From CSP1-5 sp964348275 (lineage in GTDB: Bacteria; Methylomirabilota; Methylomirabilia; Methylomirabilales; CSP1-5): a stretch of 64,000 nucleotides of DNA. Location: NCBI GenBank assembly GCA_964348275.1, contig CAYGBT010000002.1, forward strand, positions 61,958 through 125,957, in the 5' to 3' direction. Position numbers and translations under genes: made by a program. A model generated the notes under the pieces. It saw nothing but the letters and a program-made list of their open reading frames with translations. It was not told the origin of the DNA and did not search any database. This document shows, piece after piece, positions 7,549-16,503 of this stretch (position 1 is the stretch's first letter; each line of letters begins with the position of its first letter).

Positions 7549-7678
7549 TTGACACCTTTCGCCCAGTCGGTGATACTCAAGCTCCAAAGGAGATTGTAGG
7601 GATGGACCCGGGGTGAAGAATAACTTCAAGGTGGAGAAACAACAGCCCTCACGGCAGCATGCTGCCGGGGCCATTTTG
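7549..7678 (+). ncRNA. Leader element copy E (MDPG frame) upstream of bactofilin 2
   Basis: -35 TTGACA (7549-7554), 17-bp spacer, -10 GATACT (7572-7577), SD AAAGGAG, ATG GAC CCG GGG TGA (7602-7616). A GC-rich hairpin centred on GGCAGCATGCTGCC and followed by ATTTTG ends it (about 7644-7678). The downstream half is a different version (AACAACAGCCCTC) shared with the copy at 58.5 kb. The bactofilin gene begins 72 bases later. Confidence 0.7.
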
Positions 7679-7749
7679 TCTACTACTTTCTCCCATCATA
7701 CACAGGATATTTAAGAGGGAGTCTACTCTAGCTAAAGGAGGATCTTGCG

Positions 7750-8145
7750 ATGGCAGTTTGGAAGGAGCAGCACTCGCAGAAGACCGAGTCCCTGATTGCC
7801 GCTGGCCTGACCATCGAGGGGAAAATTCAAGGGTCAGGCAACGTGCGGATCGCCGCTCGCTTCCAGGGAGACGTTCAGGTAGAGGGCGATCTGAACATCG
7901 AATCCGGCGCTCACATCAGCGGGCAGATCCGCGCTGAGAACATCCTCGTAGGAGGTGAGGTACACGGAAACATCCACGCCAACTCCAGGGTGGAGCTTCT
8001 CAAGTCCGGGACCTTGATCGGAGACCTGAAGGCGGGTTCGCTGGCTGTGGCGGCAGGGTCCCGCATGCGGGGGAAGGTTGAGTTCGGGTGGGACGAGCGA
8101 GGGGCCAACACGATAGACTTCGGCCAGGAAGGCGAGGCCGAGTGA
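7750..8145 (+). CDS. Bactofilin, copy 2 (divergent)
   Basis: 131 residues with a bactofilin beta-helix (IEGKIQGSGNVRIAARFQGDVQVEGDLNIES and later rungs) and a charged C-terminal tail. Sequence differs strongly from the bactofilins at 5860 and 53784, so it is an older paralogue. AAAGGAGG precedes the ATG. The next gene, a zinc-ribbon protein, overlaps its stop (TGATG), implying coupled translation and perhaps a shared complex. Confidence 0.9.
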   Translation: MAVWKEQHSQKTESLIAAGLTIEGKIQGSGNVRIAARFQGDVQVEGDLNIESGAHISGQIRAENILVGGEVHGNIHANSRVELLKSGTLIGDLKAGSLAVAAGSRMRGKVEFGWDERGANTIDFGQEGEAE

Positions 8146-8498
8146 TGGTCAGGGCGCAATCTTCCCCTCCTGACGAAACCCGGGCCTGCCCCCATTGTTA
8201 CGCTTCGGTCCTGAAGAGCATGACCGTCTGCCCTGGCTGCCGTCGCCACCTGCACTTCGATGCGGTGAGGACCGATCGGCCGACTGCGCCCACGTTCTGC
8301 CCCCTGCACGTCGAGGGGACTATCCGCCATCCGGGCAGCGATGCATGGTGGGGGTACTCCGTCGTCGTGCAGATTCAGAACGAGCGCGGGGAGGTGATGA
8401 CACGCCACGTGGTGGGCTCAGGCTCCCTTGGACCTGCAGAAGCTCGGACCTTCACAGTCCGCGTGGAGGCCTTCGCTACTCCAAAGTCTGCCGTTTGA
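8145..8498 (+). CDS. Zinc-ribbon protein coupled to bactofilin 2
   Basis: 117 residues. Residues about 15-33 hold a treble-clef or ribbon pair CPHC and CPGC. The rest (TFCPLHVEGTIRHPGSDAWWGYSVVVQIQNERGEV and onward) looks like a beta-sandwich. The ATG overlaps the stop of the bactofilin gene, so it is probably co-translated and could modulate or anchor the filament. Family not recognised. Confidence 0.75.
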   Translation: MVRAQSSPPDETRACPHCYASVLKSMTVCPGCRRHLHFDAVRTDRPTAPTFCPLHVEGTIRHPGSDAWWGYSVVVQIQNERGEVMTRHVVGSGSLGPAEARTFTVRVEAFATPKSAV

Positions 8499-8551
8499 GG
8501 CGGTGCGCTCTTGGACTTTATGGTGCAGCAGCGAGACAAGTATAGGATGGC

Positions 8552-8670
8552 CTACCCCCACCCGGAAGTCGGCCCCTTCGTGAACGCGTGGCTGGTGAAG
8601 TACGGCTACGCCCAGGTCATGACCGTGTCCCCCAATGTGAAGCATCAGAAGCTAGAGGAGACGCGGCGGC
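8552..8670 (+). pseudogene. C-terminal fragment of a thermonuclease-like protein
   Basis: Encodes VNAWLVKYGYAQVMTVSPNV, typical of the end of staphylococcal-nuclease-fold proteins. No start or N-terminal catalytic residues are nearby. A second fragment of the same sequence type lies at 58848-58977 (MNAWLVKYGYAQIMTVPSNV). Both sit next to leader elements in accessory DNA, so they look like debris from a shared ancestral region. Confidence 0.55.
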
Positions 8671-8682
8671 GGCAAGCGGTAG

Positions 8683-8880
8683 ATGAATCCCCCTTACATC
8701 CCCGTGCACGAAGAGTGGCCCGAGATGTAGGAGTACAAAACGACCTGTTGTTCCTGCCACGACAAAGCCCAAGATCTGCCAGAAACCCACAAGGCCTAGA
8801 TCGACAGCTCGTCGCGCAACTCCACCGGTGATGGTGAGCCCTGCCACAGTGGGCCATTCGAACACACCGCCTGCAACTGA
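8683..8880 (+). pseudogene. Decayed c-type cytochrome fragment with two TAG stops
   Basis: From ATG 8683 one frame reads MNPPYIPVHEEWPEM, TAG, EYKTTCCSCHDKAQDLPETHKA, TAG, then residues with EPCHSG to TGA at 8880. CCSCH is a haem c attachment motif (CxxCH). The two internal stops and small size suggest a remnant of a multihaem cytochrome. Confidence 0.45.
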
Positions 8881-8892
8881 ACGCTGGCACCG

Positions 8893-9582
8893 ATGTTGCA
8901 TCACCAAGACGGTATGCGCCAGCGATCTCACAGACAGCCTATCCAATTTCCAGTGGTCTTCAAAAGACTGGACCAGGCCGAACCCGTTCAGACCGGAACT
9001 GGCTGGACCGAGGATCTGGGAGAGGGGGGGGCCTGCCTGAAACTCCGCATTCCACTCCTCATGGGATGTCGCCTGGGCCTCGTCATTTTTGCGGAGCCGG
9101 AGGCTGTCGAGGTTGAGGCGCGCGTGGCGTGGGTGCGCCCGGGGGGTCAACGAACGTACTACTTACATGGCGTCGAATTCCTCCACGTCGCGCCTCACTA
9201 TTACCAGTCCCTCATCAAGACGCTGGCGAACGGGAAATCATTGGAGCGACGAACATACCACCGCTTCCCGCTCACGATACCGGTCTCCTGCGAGGTCGCG
9301 AGCAACGACACCAGCCTCATCGAGGGCCAATTGAGAAACGTCAGCCGAGGTGGGGCAATGATCTACCTTCCCGAGCAGCTCGCCCCTCGCACGCGGGTGC
9401 AGATCACGGTCAACACCCCTCGGGAGGAACACATTCTCGGAAAGGTGCGATGGGTATCTGATTCAGGTGACGATTCTAATCTCTACTACCATGGGATTGA
9501 ATTCGTCGACGGACCCCTCGAAACCCAAAGGTTCTTAAGCCTCTTCGAAGACGACACCAGCGACGAAACTCCGGAACAGTAA
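8893..9582 (+). CDS. Tandem PilZ-domain protein
   Basis: 229 residues holding two PilZ-like domains. The first (about 8-110) begins RQRSHRQPIQFPVVFKR and has EDLGEGGACL. The second (about 118-215) begins ERRTYHRFPLTIPVSC and has NVSRGGAMIYL. The second keeps the arginine and N-x-S-x-x-G motifs better; the first lacks the serine, so it may have lost c-di-GMP binding and serve for dimerisation. No TM segment. Start uncertain: ATG at 8893 or at codon 8. Confidence 0.8.
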   Translation: MLHHQDGMRQRSHRQPIQFPVVFKRLDQAEPVQTGTGWTEDLGEGGACLKLRIPLLMGCRLGLVIFAEPEAVEVEARVAWVRPGGQRTYYLHGVEFLHVAPHYYQSLIKTLANGKSLERRTYHRFPLTIPVSCEVASNDTSLIEGQLRNVSRGGAMIYLPEQLAPRTRVQITVNTPREEHILGKVRWVSDSGDDSNLYYHGIEFVDGPLETQRFLSLFEDDTSDETPEQ

Positions 9583-9775
9583 CACCCGAACTGCTCTCCC
9601 CCTTTTCTTGACTTCGATCTCTCCCTTTGATAGATGGGTCTCGCACGTGGTTTCATCTCTCGTTGTAGCATTCGGGTGCTCGACTCGAGCAGTCCAAGTG
9701 CACCGATTCTTGTTCGATTCGGGTGTGAGTGAGTCCTGCGTGCTTCTGAAAACTGGGAGAGGTGAGGAATCCTTC

Positions 9776-10954
9776 ATGCATACCAGGCTCCAGCGGAGAC
9801 GACACCGGCTCATATCGGCGACTCTGTGCAGCGCCACAGCGATGCTCCTCGTCACTGCGGCGTGGACAATCGCACAAACGCGGACGACCATTGCCCTGGA
9901 AGAGGTTGTAACCGGGCTGTCCCGTCCCGTGGCCCTCACGCACGCCGGCGACGGGTCCGGCCGTCTGTTCATCGTCGAACAGAAAGGCTCGATCCAGACA
10001 GTGCGTGTGGGGAAATTACTGCCGACTCCTTTTCTGGATATTTCTCGGCTGGTCCGGTCCGGCGGCGAACGAGGGCTGCTGAGTATCGCTTTTCATCCTC
10101 GATATGCGGAGAACGGTCTATTCTACGTCAACTACACAAATAGGTCGGGTGACACGGTGGTTGCCCGCTACGCGGTTTCCGCCAACCCTGACCGTGCGGA
10201 TGTCGCCACCGCTATCGTGATCCTGACGGTTCCTCAACCGTATAGTAACCATAACGGGGGGCAGCTGCAGTTTGGACCGGATGGCTACTTGTACATTGGT
10301 ATGGGAGACGGGGGGTCAGCCGGCGACCCGCATGGCCACGCACAAAACCCGAATTCGCTTCTAGGAAAATTGCTGCGCATCGGCGTAAACGTCGTTCCCT
10401 ATGCCATCCCAGAGACCAATCCCTTCGTGGGACCGGGCCCCCCGCTGGATGAAATCTGGGCGCTGGGCCTCCGGAACCCGTGGCGCTTCAGTTTCGATCG
10501 GCAGACGGGCGACCTCTACATCGCCGACGTTGGACAGGATGCGTTTGAGGAGATCGATGTCCAGCGCGCGGGCAGTCGAGGCGGCGAAAATTACGGATGG
10601 AACATCATGGAAGGGGCGCACTGTTTTTCTCCCTCGGCCGGGTGTCGCCGGACCGGGCTCACCTTGCCGGTTGCAACATACCGCACCGGTGAGAACTGTG
10701 CGATTACTGGCGGGTACGTGTACCGCGGGACGCAAGTCCGGATGCTCGCAGGAACGTACGTATTTGGCGATTACTGCTCCGGGAGAATCTGGGAGCTGCA
10801 CAAGTCCTACCGTGGGCGATGGACCTACAGGGAGCTGCTCGATACGGATCTCCAGATCACTTCATTCGGCGAGGATGAGATGGGGGAACTGTACGTCGTC
10901 GACCACGGAGGTTCCATCTATCGTCTCAGAGAAGCACCGGGCACCGCTCCATAA
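9776..10954 (+). CDS. PQQ-dependent aldose sugar dehydrogenase-like secreted protein
   Basis: About 392 residues with a signal peptide (RRRHRLISATLCSATAMLL, cleavage near AQT). The rest is a six-bladed propeller of the glucose/sorbosone dehydrogenase family: GLSRPVALTHAGDGSGRLF, GGERGLLSIAFHP, HNGGQLQFGPDGYLYIG, LGLRNPWRFSFD, ITGGYVYRG and GDYCSGRIWEL. The cofactor would be PQQ and the site periplasmic. ATG 9776 is chosen for the signal peptide and GAGGTGAGG upstream; a possible promoter TTGACT (9608) with TAGATG lies in the leader. A Gfo/Idh/MocA oxidoreductase follows 13 bases later, suggesting a sugar-oxidation pair. Some family members have other sugars as substrates. Confidence 0.85.
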   Translation: MHTRLQRRRHRLISATLCSATAMLLVTAAWTIAQTRTTIALEEVVTGLSRPVALTHAGDGSGRLFIVEQKGSIQTVRVGKLLPTPFLDISRLVRSGGERGLLSIAFHPRYAENGLFYVNYTNRSGDTVVARYAVSANPDRADVATAIVILTVPQPYSNHNGGQLQFGPDGYLYIGMGDGGSAGDPHGHAQNPNSLLGKLLRIGVNVVPYAIPETNPFVGPGPPLDEIWALGLRNPWRFSFDRQTGDLYIADVGQDAFEEIDVQRAGSRGGENYGWNIMEGAHCFSPSAGCRRTGLTLPVATYRTGENCAITGGYVYRGTQVRMLAGTYVFGDYCSGRIWELHKSYRGRWTYRELLDTDLQITSFGEDEMGELYVVDHGGSIYRLREAPGTAP

Positions 10955-10967
10955 GAAAGGAGAAATT

Positions 10968-12008
10968 ATGTCCAATGAAAGAATCCGAGTGGGAATCGTC
11001 GGCGCGGGAGCAAACACGCGCTTGAAGCACATCCCGGGACTCAAGGCCATTCAGGATGTTGAGATCGTCAGCGTGGCCAACCGCACCCGCGAGTCAGGGG
11101 AGCGCGTCGCCCAGCACTTTAACATCCCGAAGGTTTATGACAACTGGTTAGAGCTGGTGGAAGCCGACGATACCGATGCCATCTGCATCGGAACCTGGCC
11201 CTACCTGCACTGTCCCGTGACGGTGGCGGCCCTGGAGAACGACAAGCACGTCCTGTGCGAAGCACGGATGGCGATGAATGCAGCAGAGGCGCGTGCCATG
11301 CTGGAGGCAGCCCAGCAGTGCCCCCACTTGGTCGCCCAAGTGGTGCCTGCGCCCCACACCCTGGCTGTCGACGGCACCATCCAGAGGCTTATCGCCCTTG
11401 GTTATCTGGGCGAGGTACTGGCTGTAGAGTTACGCGGGCTCCAGTCCGCATTTGTGGACAGGGAAGGTCCCCTGCACTGGAGGCACGATGCGGACTTGAG
11501 CGGCTTCAACACCCTGACCATGGGAATCTGGTACGAGGCTATGATGCGCTGGGTGGGTCCTGCCAGTCGGGTGATGGCCATGAGCAAGGTGTGCGTCCCC
11601 CAGCGGAAGGATATCAGTGGCTTCCTGCAGACGGTGACCGTGCCTGACCACGTCGACATCATCGCTCACCTGGTGTGCGGAGCGATTGCCCACTTCCGCT
11701 TCAGCGCGGTCACGGGCCTGGCGCCAGCCAACGAGGTGTGGCTTTTCGGCAGCGAGGGTACCTTGAGACTGGACGCCTCCACCCTTGAGCTGTATGGGGG
11801 GCGACGGGGGGATAAAGAGCTGCAGAAGATCGTGATCCCCGAGGAGGAGCAAGGCCGCTGGCGAGTGGAGGAGGAGTTTATCAACGCGATCCGCGGCAAG
11901 GAACAAGTGACGCGCACGAGATTTACGGACGGCGTGAAGTATATGGAGTTCACCGAGGCGGTGATCCGGAGCGCCCAATCCGGCCAGGCCGTCAGTTTGC
12001 CACTCTAG
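10968..12008 (+). CDS. Gfo/Idh/MocA-family NAD(P)-dependent oxidoreductase
   Basis: 346 residues. The N-terminal Rossmann fold shows VGIVGAGANTRLKHIPGL and a later ENDKHVLCEARMAMNAAEAR, corresponding to the family's EKP region but with EAR, so the usual catalytic lysine appears to be missing. The C-terminal alpha/beta domain is standard. AAAGGAG precedes the ATG. It follows the PQQ dehydrogenase closely. Substrate unknown, probably a sugar or cyclitol derivative. Confidence 0.85.
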   Translation: MSNERIRVGIVGAGANTRLKHIPGLKAIQDVEIVSVANRTRESGERVAQHFNIPKVYDNWLELVEADDTDAICIGTWPYLHCPVTVAALENDKHVLCEARMAMNAAEARAMLEAAQQCPHLVAQVVPAPHTLAVDGTIQRLIALGYLGEVLAVELRGLQSAFVDREGPLHWRHDADLSGFNTLTMGIWYEAMMRWVGPASRVMAMSKVCVPQRKDISGFLQTVTVPDHVDIIAHLVCGAIAHFRFSAVTGLAPANEVWLFGSEGTLRLDASTLELYGGRRGDKELQKIVIPEEEQGRWRVEEEFINAIRGKEQVTRTRFTDGVKYMEFTEAVIRSAQSGQAVSLPL

Positions 12009-12029
12009 CATCCCAAGGAGGGCCAAGGG

Positions 12030-12725
12030 ATGAAGCTTCTCTCGGTGAATGTTTCGCTGCCGAAGGAAGTCCCGTACAGAGATAAGACGACAACAACGGG
12101 CATTTTCAAAGAACCCGTGAGCGGCCGGGTGATGCTGCGAACCTTGAATCTCGATGGGGACGGGCAGGCGGACCTTAAAGCGCATGGTGGAATCGACAAG
12201 GCGGTCTATGCCTACTCGATCGAGAATTACGACTATTGGAAAGGCGAGCTCGGTCGGACCGACTTCACCTTTGGGCAGTTTGGGGAGAACTTCACCGTGG
12301 AAGGAATGCTGGACGACCAAATTCATATCGGTGATCAGTTTCGTGTGGGAACTGCGCTCGTCGAAGTCACCCAGCCGCGCGTCCCCTGTTTCAAGCTCGG
12401 GATCAAGATGGGATTGGCGCAATTCCCGAAGCTGTTTTTGGCCAGCGGCCGGTTGGGCTTTTACCTGCGCGTGCTTGAAGAGGGTAGGGTCGGCGCGGGT
12501 GATGTGGTAGACCGCATCAAGACCGATCCCGAACGCATGACGGTTCGGGAGGTGTGCAACTTACTCTATTTTGATCAGAAAAACTTGGATGGGGCCAAGA
12601 AAGCGCTGCGAATTAAAGCGCTCTCACCGGGATGGCGGCAACCATTTGAAGAACGATTGACCAAGGCCGGAATCCCCATCGAGTTCAGCGACGAACCCAA
12701 AGATGAGAAGTGCTGCGGGCCATAA
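12030..12725 (+). CDS. MOSC-domain protein (YiiM-like)
   Basis: 231 residues. The MOSC domain carries HGGIDKAVYAY and the conserved cysteine in TQPRVPCFKL. The C-terminal part (about 165-220) matches the 3-alpha domain that follows MOSC in YiiM-type proteins, enzymes that reduce N-hydroxylated compounds using molybdenum cofactor. Ends with a Cys pair KCCGP. AGGAGGGCC lies before the ATG; it may be transcribed with the preceding oxidoreductase. Confidence 0.85.
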   Translation: MKLLSVNVSLPKEVPYRDKTTTTGIFKEPVSGRVMLRTLNLDGDGQADLKAHGGIDKAVYAYSIENYDYWKGELGRTDFTFGQFGENFTVEGMLDDQIHIGDQFRVGTALVEVTQPRVPCFKLGIKMGLAQFPKLFLASGRLGFYLRVLEEGRVGAGDVVDRIKTDPERMTVREVCNLLYFDQKNLDGAKKALRIKALSPGWRQPFEERLTKAGIPIEFSDEPKDEKCCGP

Positions 12726-12760
12726 AACGAGCACCGTACGGACCGGCCACTCCACCGGGG

Positions 12761-13147
12761 TCAACCCTGGGCATACTCCTCCTCTGTGACCTCCTCCATC
12801 CACTGGGTGTCTCCCCCTGTAGTGACCGCGAAGTGAATCATTGCGCTACTGGGTTCCGCCCCGTGCCAGTGCTTTTCCCCGGGCGCGAAGTAGACAACAT
12901 CTCCGGGGGCGATCTCGATCGCCGGCTCCCCCGATTTCTGGACCCGCCCGTTCCCACTCACAACATAGAGCGCTTGCTCACCCTCGTGCGCATGCCAGTG
13001 CGTCCGAGCCCCAGGCTCAAAAAAAACGAGGAAGGTCCTCATACCTCCAGGCCGCTGGGCCTTGAAGGGCGTCTCGACCCACACCGTGCCGGTGAATTTC
13101 TCTCCGCGTCGAGCCGTGCTCTCCTTTGCCTGAACCACGTCCATCAT
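12761..13147 (-). CDS. Small cupin-domain protein
   Basis: About 128 residues with the two cupin motifs: GARTHWHAHEGEQALYVVSG (His ligands) and PGDVVYFAPGEKHWHGA. One domain, so a small beta-barrel binding a divalent metal; similar proteins are annotated as quercetin dioxygenase-like or carboxymuconolactone-associated cupins. GGGAGG sits just before two adjacent ATG codons (13147 and 13144); the second has better spacing. Convergent with the MOSC gene. Confidence 0.85.
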   Translation of the reverse strand: MMDVVQAKESTARRGEKFTGTVWVETPFKAQRPGGMRTFLVFFEPGARTHWHAHEGEQALYVVSGNGRVQKSGEPAIEIAPGDVVYFAPGEKHWHGAEPSSAMIHFAVTTGGDTQWMEEVTEEEYAQG

Positions 13148-13264
13148 GTCCTCCCTTTCGCAACGGCGGTGGGCAAGCCCATCCCGGCCGACCTTCGACG
13201 GATCTACACCGCCATCAGCCTTCGCAGGAAAACGGTGGGCCAAGGGTGTCAAGACCCAGGCATC

Positions 13265-13639
13265 TCAGAAACCAGGGATTTTGAAGCTTCCGATCCCTGT
13301 TCCTTCCGGCGCTAGCCGATACTTGATCACAGTGATACTGAGGACCTCGGGGGGATCTGTCCTGGGATTGGAAAGATAGCGCACGTACACTCTCTGCCCG
13401 GCTTGCAGCGCATCGATTTTTTTAATGTCAGGCCCTCTCACCGAAGTAAATGGCGCGATCTTGAGCCACTGATACCCCGAGTCCCGTTTGGCCGAAATGG
13501 CGATCAACCCTTGCTCATCTTCGATCTGGACGATCCTCCCCCTGAGCTCACTCACCCGACCAGACGGGGGTGCCGGCGTCACACAGGCGCCACAGACCAC
13601 ACTCATAACCATGCAGAAGGCCATACCCCTCAAACGCAC
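13265..13639 (-). CDS. Putative small lipoprotein
   Basis: About 124 residues, family not recognised. N-terminus MRLRGMAFCMVMSVVCGAC looks like a lipoprotein signal with a cysteine after GA, although the lipobox is imperfect. The mature part is a small beta-rich domain (SELRGRIVQIEDEQGLIAIS and onward). I choose GTG 13639 for its GGAGGAG site; ATG 13624 is possible. Confidence 0.6.
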   Translation of the reverse strand: MRLRGMAFCMVMSVVCGACVTPAPPSGRVSELRGRIVQIEDEQGLIAISAKRDSGYQWLKIAPFTSVRGPDIKKIDALQAGQRVYVRYLSNPRTDPPEVLSITVIKYRLAPEGTGIGSFKIPGF

Positions 13640-13708
13640 GGCTCCTCCGTCTACGAACTCCCATCTCCCCCAATTGTGGGGCCTCAGAGAACCTGCTATC
13701 ATCATCTT

Positions 13709-16426
13709 ATGCTAACAGCCGAGACCATTCCGGTCCAGTTTTTCGAGGCCGCGGCCCGTTTTCAAGACCAGGTAGCCTTTCAGATCAAGCGGGAGGGTCG
13801 CTACGTTTGCTTTCGCTACGGCGAAATCGCAGATCAGGTTCACCGCCTCGCGACGTTCCTCTGCCAGCTCCCGGTTGCCCCCGGGGATCGCATTGCCCTC
13901 CTTTCGGAAAATCGGCCGGAGTGGTGCGTGGCCTACTTGGGAATCGTGGCCGCGGGGGCCACCGCGGTACCCCTCGACGCCCAGCTCGGGGCACAAGAGC
14001 TCGAGAATCTCCTTCGCCACTCCGAGAGTCGGGCGATCATCATCTCGAAGTCCGAGCTAAGCAAAGTGCAACCTCTCATCGCTCGACTTCCTGTCCGCCC
14101 CGAGGTCATCCTGCTCGATGAGAAGGGACTGTCCGGGATTCACACCCTCACCAAGATTCTCGAGAGCACCGAGAAGGGTCCTTTACCCTCGGTTCCATCG
14201 GAAGCGATCGCTTCGATCTTATACACTTCGGGAACCACCGGAACACCCAAAGGTGTGATGCTCACGCACTGCAATTTTCTCTCAAACTGCTCCGCCGTGA
14301 GTGGACTGAAGGTTTGCGGATCCGAGGATAACTTGCTGGCACTCCTGCCGCTGCACCATGTCTATCCCTTCATGGTTACGTTTATCTTGCCCGTCTTCTC
14401 CGGAGCACGAGTCACGTTCCTGCAAAGCCTCAAGACCCCTGACCTGCTGGAGTGCATGCGGGAGACCGGAGTCACGATCCTGGTGGGGGTCCCACAGCTT
14501 TTGGCGCTTCTGCATCGCGGAATATTTCAAGAGATTACGAGGATGCCCTGGCTGTTGAGATCTCTCTTTGCCCTTCTCCTGGGCCTCGCCGGTGTCGCTC
14601 GAACGTACCTCAGAAGGAACGCCGGTCGCCTCTTCTTTCCCCAGATCCATCGCCGCTTCGGCAACAGACTTCGCCTCGTGGCGAGCGGGGGGGCCAAGCT
14701 TGATCCAGCGGTCGCCCGGGATCTGCGTCGCATCGGCTTCTCCGTACTTGAAGGCTATGGCCTCACTGAGACCTCACCGGTGGTCACCTTCTCTCCGGCG
14801 GAGGAACCCCGATTCGAATCGGTCGGCGTACCACTACCCGGCGTCCAAGTCCGGATCATGGACCCGGATGCGGACGGAATCGGCGAGATCGCCATCCAGG
14901 GTCCGAATGTGATGCAAGGATACTTCAAGGACCCCGAGGGGACCGCCCAAAGCTTCCGGAATGGATGGTTTCTCTCTGGGGACCTCGGATATCTCGATGC
15001 CAAGGGGTATCTCGTTATTACCGGACGGCTCAAGGAGGTCATCGTTCTCCCGACCGGGAAGAACATTTACCCGGAAGAAGTGGAGGCCCACTTCCTGAAG
15101 AGCCTCTTTATCAAAGAAATCTGCCTCTCCGGGATGGGAGAGCCTGCCGTACCGCGGACCGAGGGTCTTACCGCGCTGGTCGTTCCCAACTTCGACCACC
15201 TGAGGGCTCAACGGATTGCAAACGCCGAGGATGCGATCCGATGGGAGATGGAAAACCTCTCCCGGGAGCTTCCCGCCTACAAGCGCCCGACGCGACTGCG
15301 CATCGTGAAGGACTCGTTTCCCAGGACACGGTTAGGCAAGATTCAGCGCCACCTGGTCGAAAAGACGTACTTACAGGGAGAGGCCGTGCAGGCCGACGTG
15401 GGTATAGGGCCACCACCCTCTCAAACAGACGTAACCCTGTCGGAGAGCCCGGTCACCCGCACAGTCCTTGCTACGCTCCCGGTCCTCACCCGCAAGAAGC
15501 ATGGAATCCGTCTCGACGATAACCTGGAACTCGACCTGGGTCTCGATTCTTTATCCCGCGTCGAGCTTTTGGTGACCTTAGAAGAGCTGTTCGGGATCGC
15601 TCTCCCATCAGAGATTGGCTCCGAGCTGTTTACGGTGCGAGATGTCGTGCTCAGGGTGCAAGAGTATCTCGGTGAACGCTACGAAACCCTACCCAAAGAG
15701 CGGGAGGCTCGTCGTCCCCATTGGAGCGAGATCTTGGCAGGTGAACCCCCCGAAAAGGTCCAGGCCGAGATTGCGGCGTGTGACAAACCGTGGGCTCTCG
15801 CCATCTCCTTCCTTTCCCACCGGCTCCTCCGGGTCCTCTTTGGGCTGTTCTGTCGTTTTCGGGTCCACGGGGTGGACCATGTACCCGTGACAGGACCCTG
15901 TCTCATCGTCCCCAACCATGCCAGCTACATCGACGGCTTTGCCATCGGGGCTGCCCTTTCCTTCCAGATTGTTCGTCACCTGTACTTTCTGGGTTTCCAG
16001 CAGTTTTTCCAGAATCCGGTCAGCGCCATGTTTGGCACGGCGTATCGGATTATCAAGGTGGATGCCGATACGTACCTTTTCCAGGCGCTCCGGGCGGCGG
16101 CCCACGTCTTGAGGCAGGACGAGCTCCTCTGCATCTTTCCAGAGGGCGCCCGTTCTATTGACGGTGAAGTCAAGCACTTCAAAAAAGGGACAGCCATCCT
16201 GGCCAAGGAGTTAAATCTGCCCATGATCCCGACCCGGATCATGGGCTCGTTCGAGATTTGGCCCCGGGGAAGAAGTTATCTCCGACCCCATCCCCTGACG
16301 ATCATCTTCGGCCCGCCGGTGACCGTGGAGGAACTGCTTGCTCAGGAACCGATCCCGCCAGGGGGGGATCTCTACGAAGTCATTGCCGCGCGTCTTCGGG
16401 ACCGCGTTGCCGCTTTAGCGATCTAA
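13709..16426 (+). CDS. Acyl-AMP ligase / acyl carrier / PlsC acyltransferase fusion
   Basis: 905 residues with three domains. About 1-560: AMP-binding ligase with YTSGTTGTPKGV, GYGLTETSP, SGDLGYLD and a C-terminal RLGKIQRH lysine motif. About 580-660: acyl carrier domain with LDLGLDSLSRVE, whose serine would take phosphopantetheine. About 690-905: PlsC acyltransferase with NHASYIDG and FPEGARS. The protein could activate a fatty acid, hold it on its own carrier and pass it to a lysophospholipid or glycerolipid, comparable in logic to E. coli Aas but with the domains in the other order and an internal carrier. Start ATG 13709 is just after an ATC-rich run with no clear SD. Confidence 0.9.
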   Translation: MLTAETIPVQFFEAAARFQDQVAFQIKREGRYVCFRYGEIADQVHRLATFLCQLPVAPGDRIALLSENRPEWCVAYLGIVAAGATAVPLDAQLGAQELENLLRHSESRAIIISKSELSKVQPLIARLPVRPEVILLDEKGLSGIHTLTKILESTEKGPLPSVPSEAIASILYTSGTTGTPKGVMLTHCNFLSNCSAVSGLKVCGSEDNLLALLPLHHVYPFMVTFILPVFSGARVTFLQSLKTPDLLECMRETGVTILVGVPQLLALLHRGIFQEITRMPWLLRSLFALLLGLAGVARTYLRRNAGRLFFPQIHRRFGNRLRLVASGGAKLDPAVARDLRRIGFSVLEGYGLTETSPVVTFSPAEEPRFESVGVPLPGVQVRIMDPDADGIGEIAIQGPNVMQGYFKDPEGTAQSFRNGWFLSGDLGYLDAKGYLVITGRLKEVIVLPTGKNIYPEEVEAHFLKSLFIKEICLSGMGEPAVPRTEGLTALVVPNFDHLRAQRIANAEDAIRWEMENLSRELPAYKRPTRLRIVKDSFPRTRLGKIQRHLVEKTYLQGEAVQADVGIGPPPSQTDVTLSESPVTRTVLATLPVLTRKKHGIRLDDNLELDLGLDSLSRVELLVTLEELFGIALPSEIGSELFTVRDVVLRVQEYLGERYETLPKEREARRPHWSEILAGEPPEKVQAEIAACDKPWALAISFLSHRLLRVLFGLFCRFRVHGVDHVPVTGPCLIVPNHASYIDGFAIGAALSFQIVRHLYFLGFQQFFQNPVSAMFGTAYRIIKVDADTYLFQALRAAAHVLRQDELLCIFPEGARSIDGEVKHFKKGTAILAKELNLPMIPTRIMGSFEIWPRGRSYLRPHPLTIIFGPPVTVEELLAQEPIPPGGDLYEVIAARLRDRVAALAI

Positions 16427-16503
16427 TCCCCGTTTCGCTTTGCCGCCTCCCGCCCCCTATAGTATGCTACGGGGCACTCGATTCTGGCTCACGGAGGAAA
16501 ACG

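Noticed and set aside
7600..7620. GGAACCG in the leader elements resembles the T-box antiterminator core (UGGAACCGCG)
   Set aside because: The promoter lies only about 50 bases upstream, leaving no room for T-box stem I, and one copy reads ATGAAACC, losing the UGGN bulge. Kept as an alternative for a covariance search.
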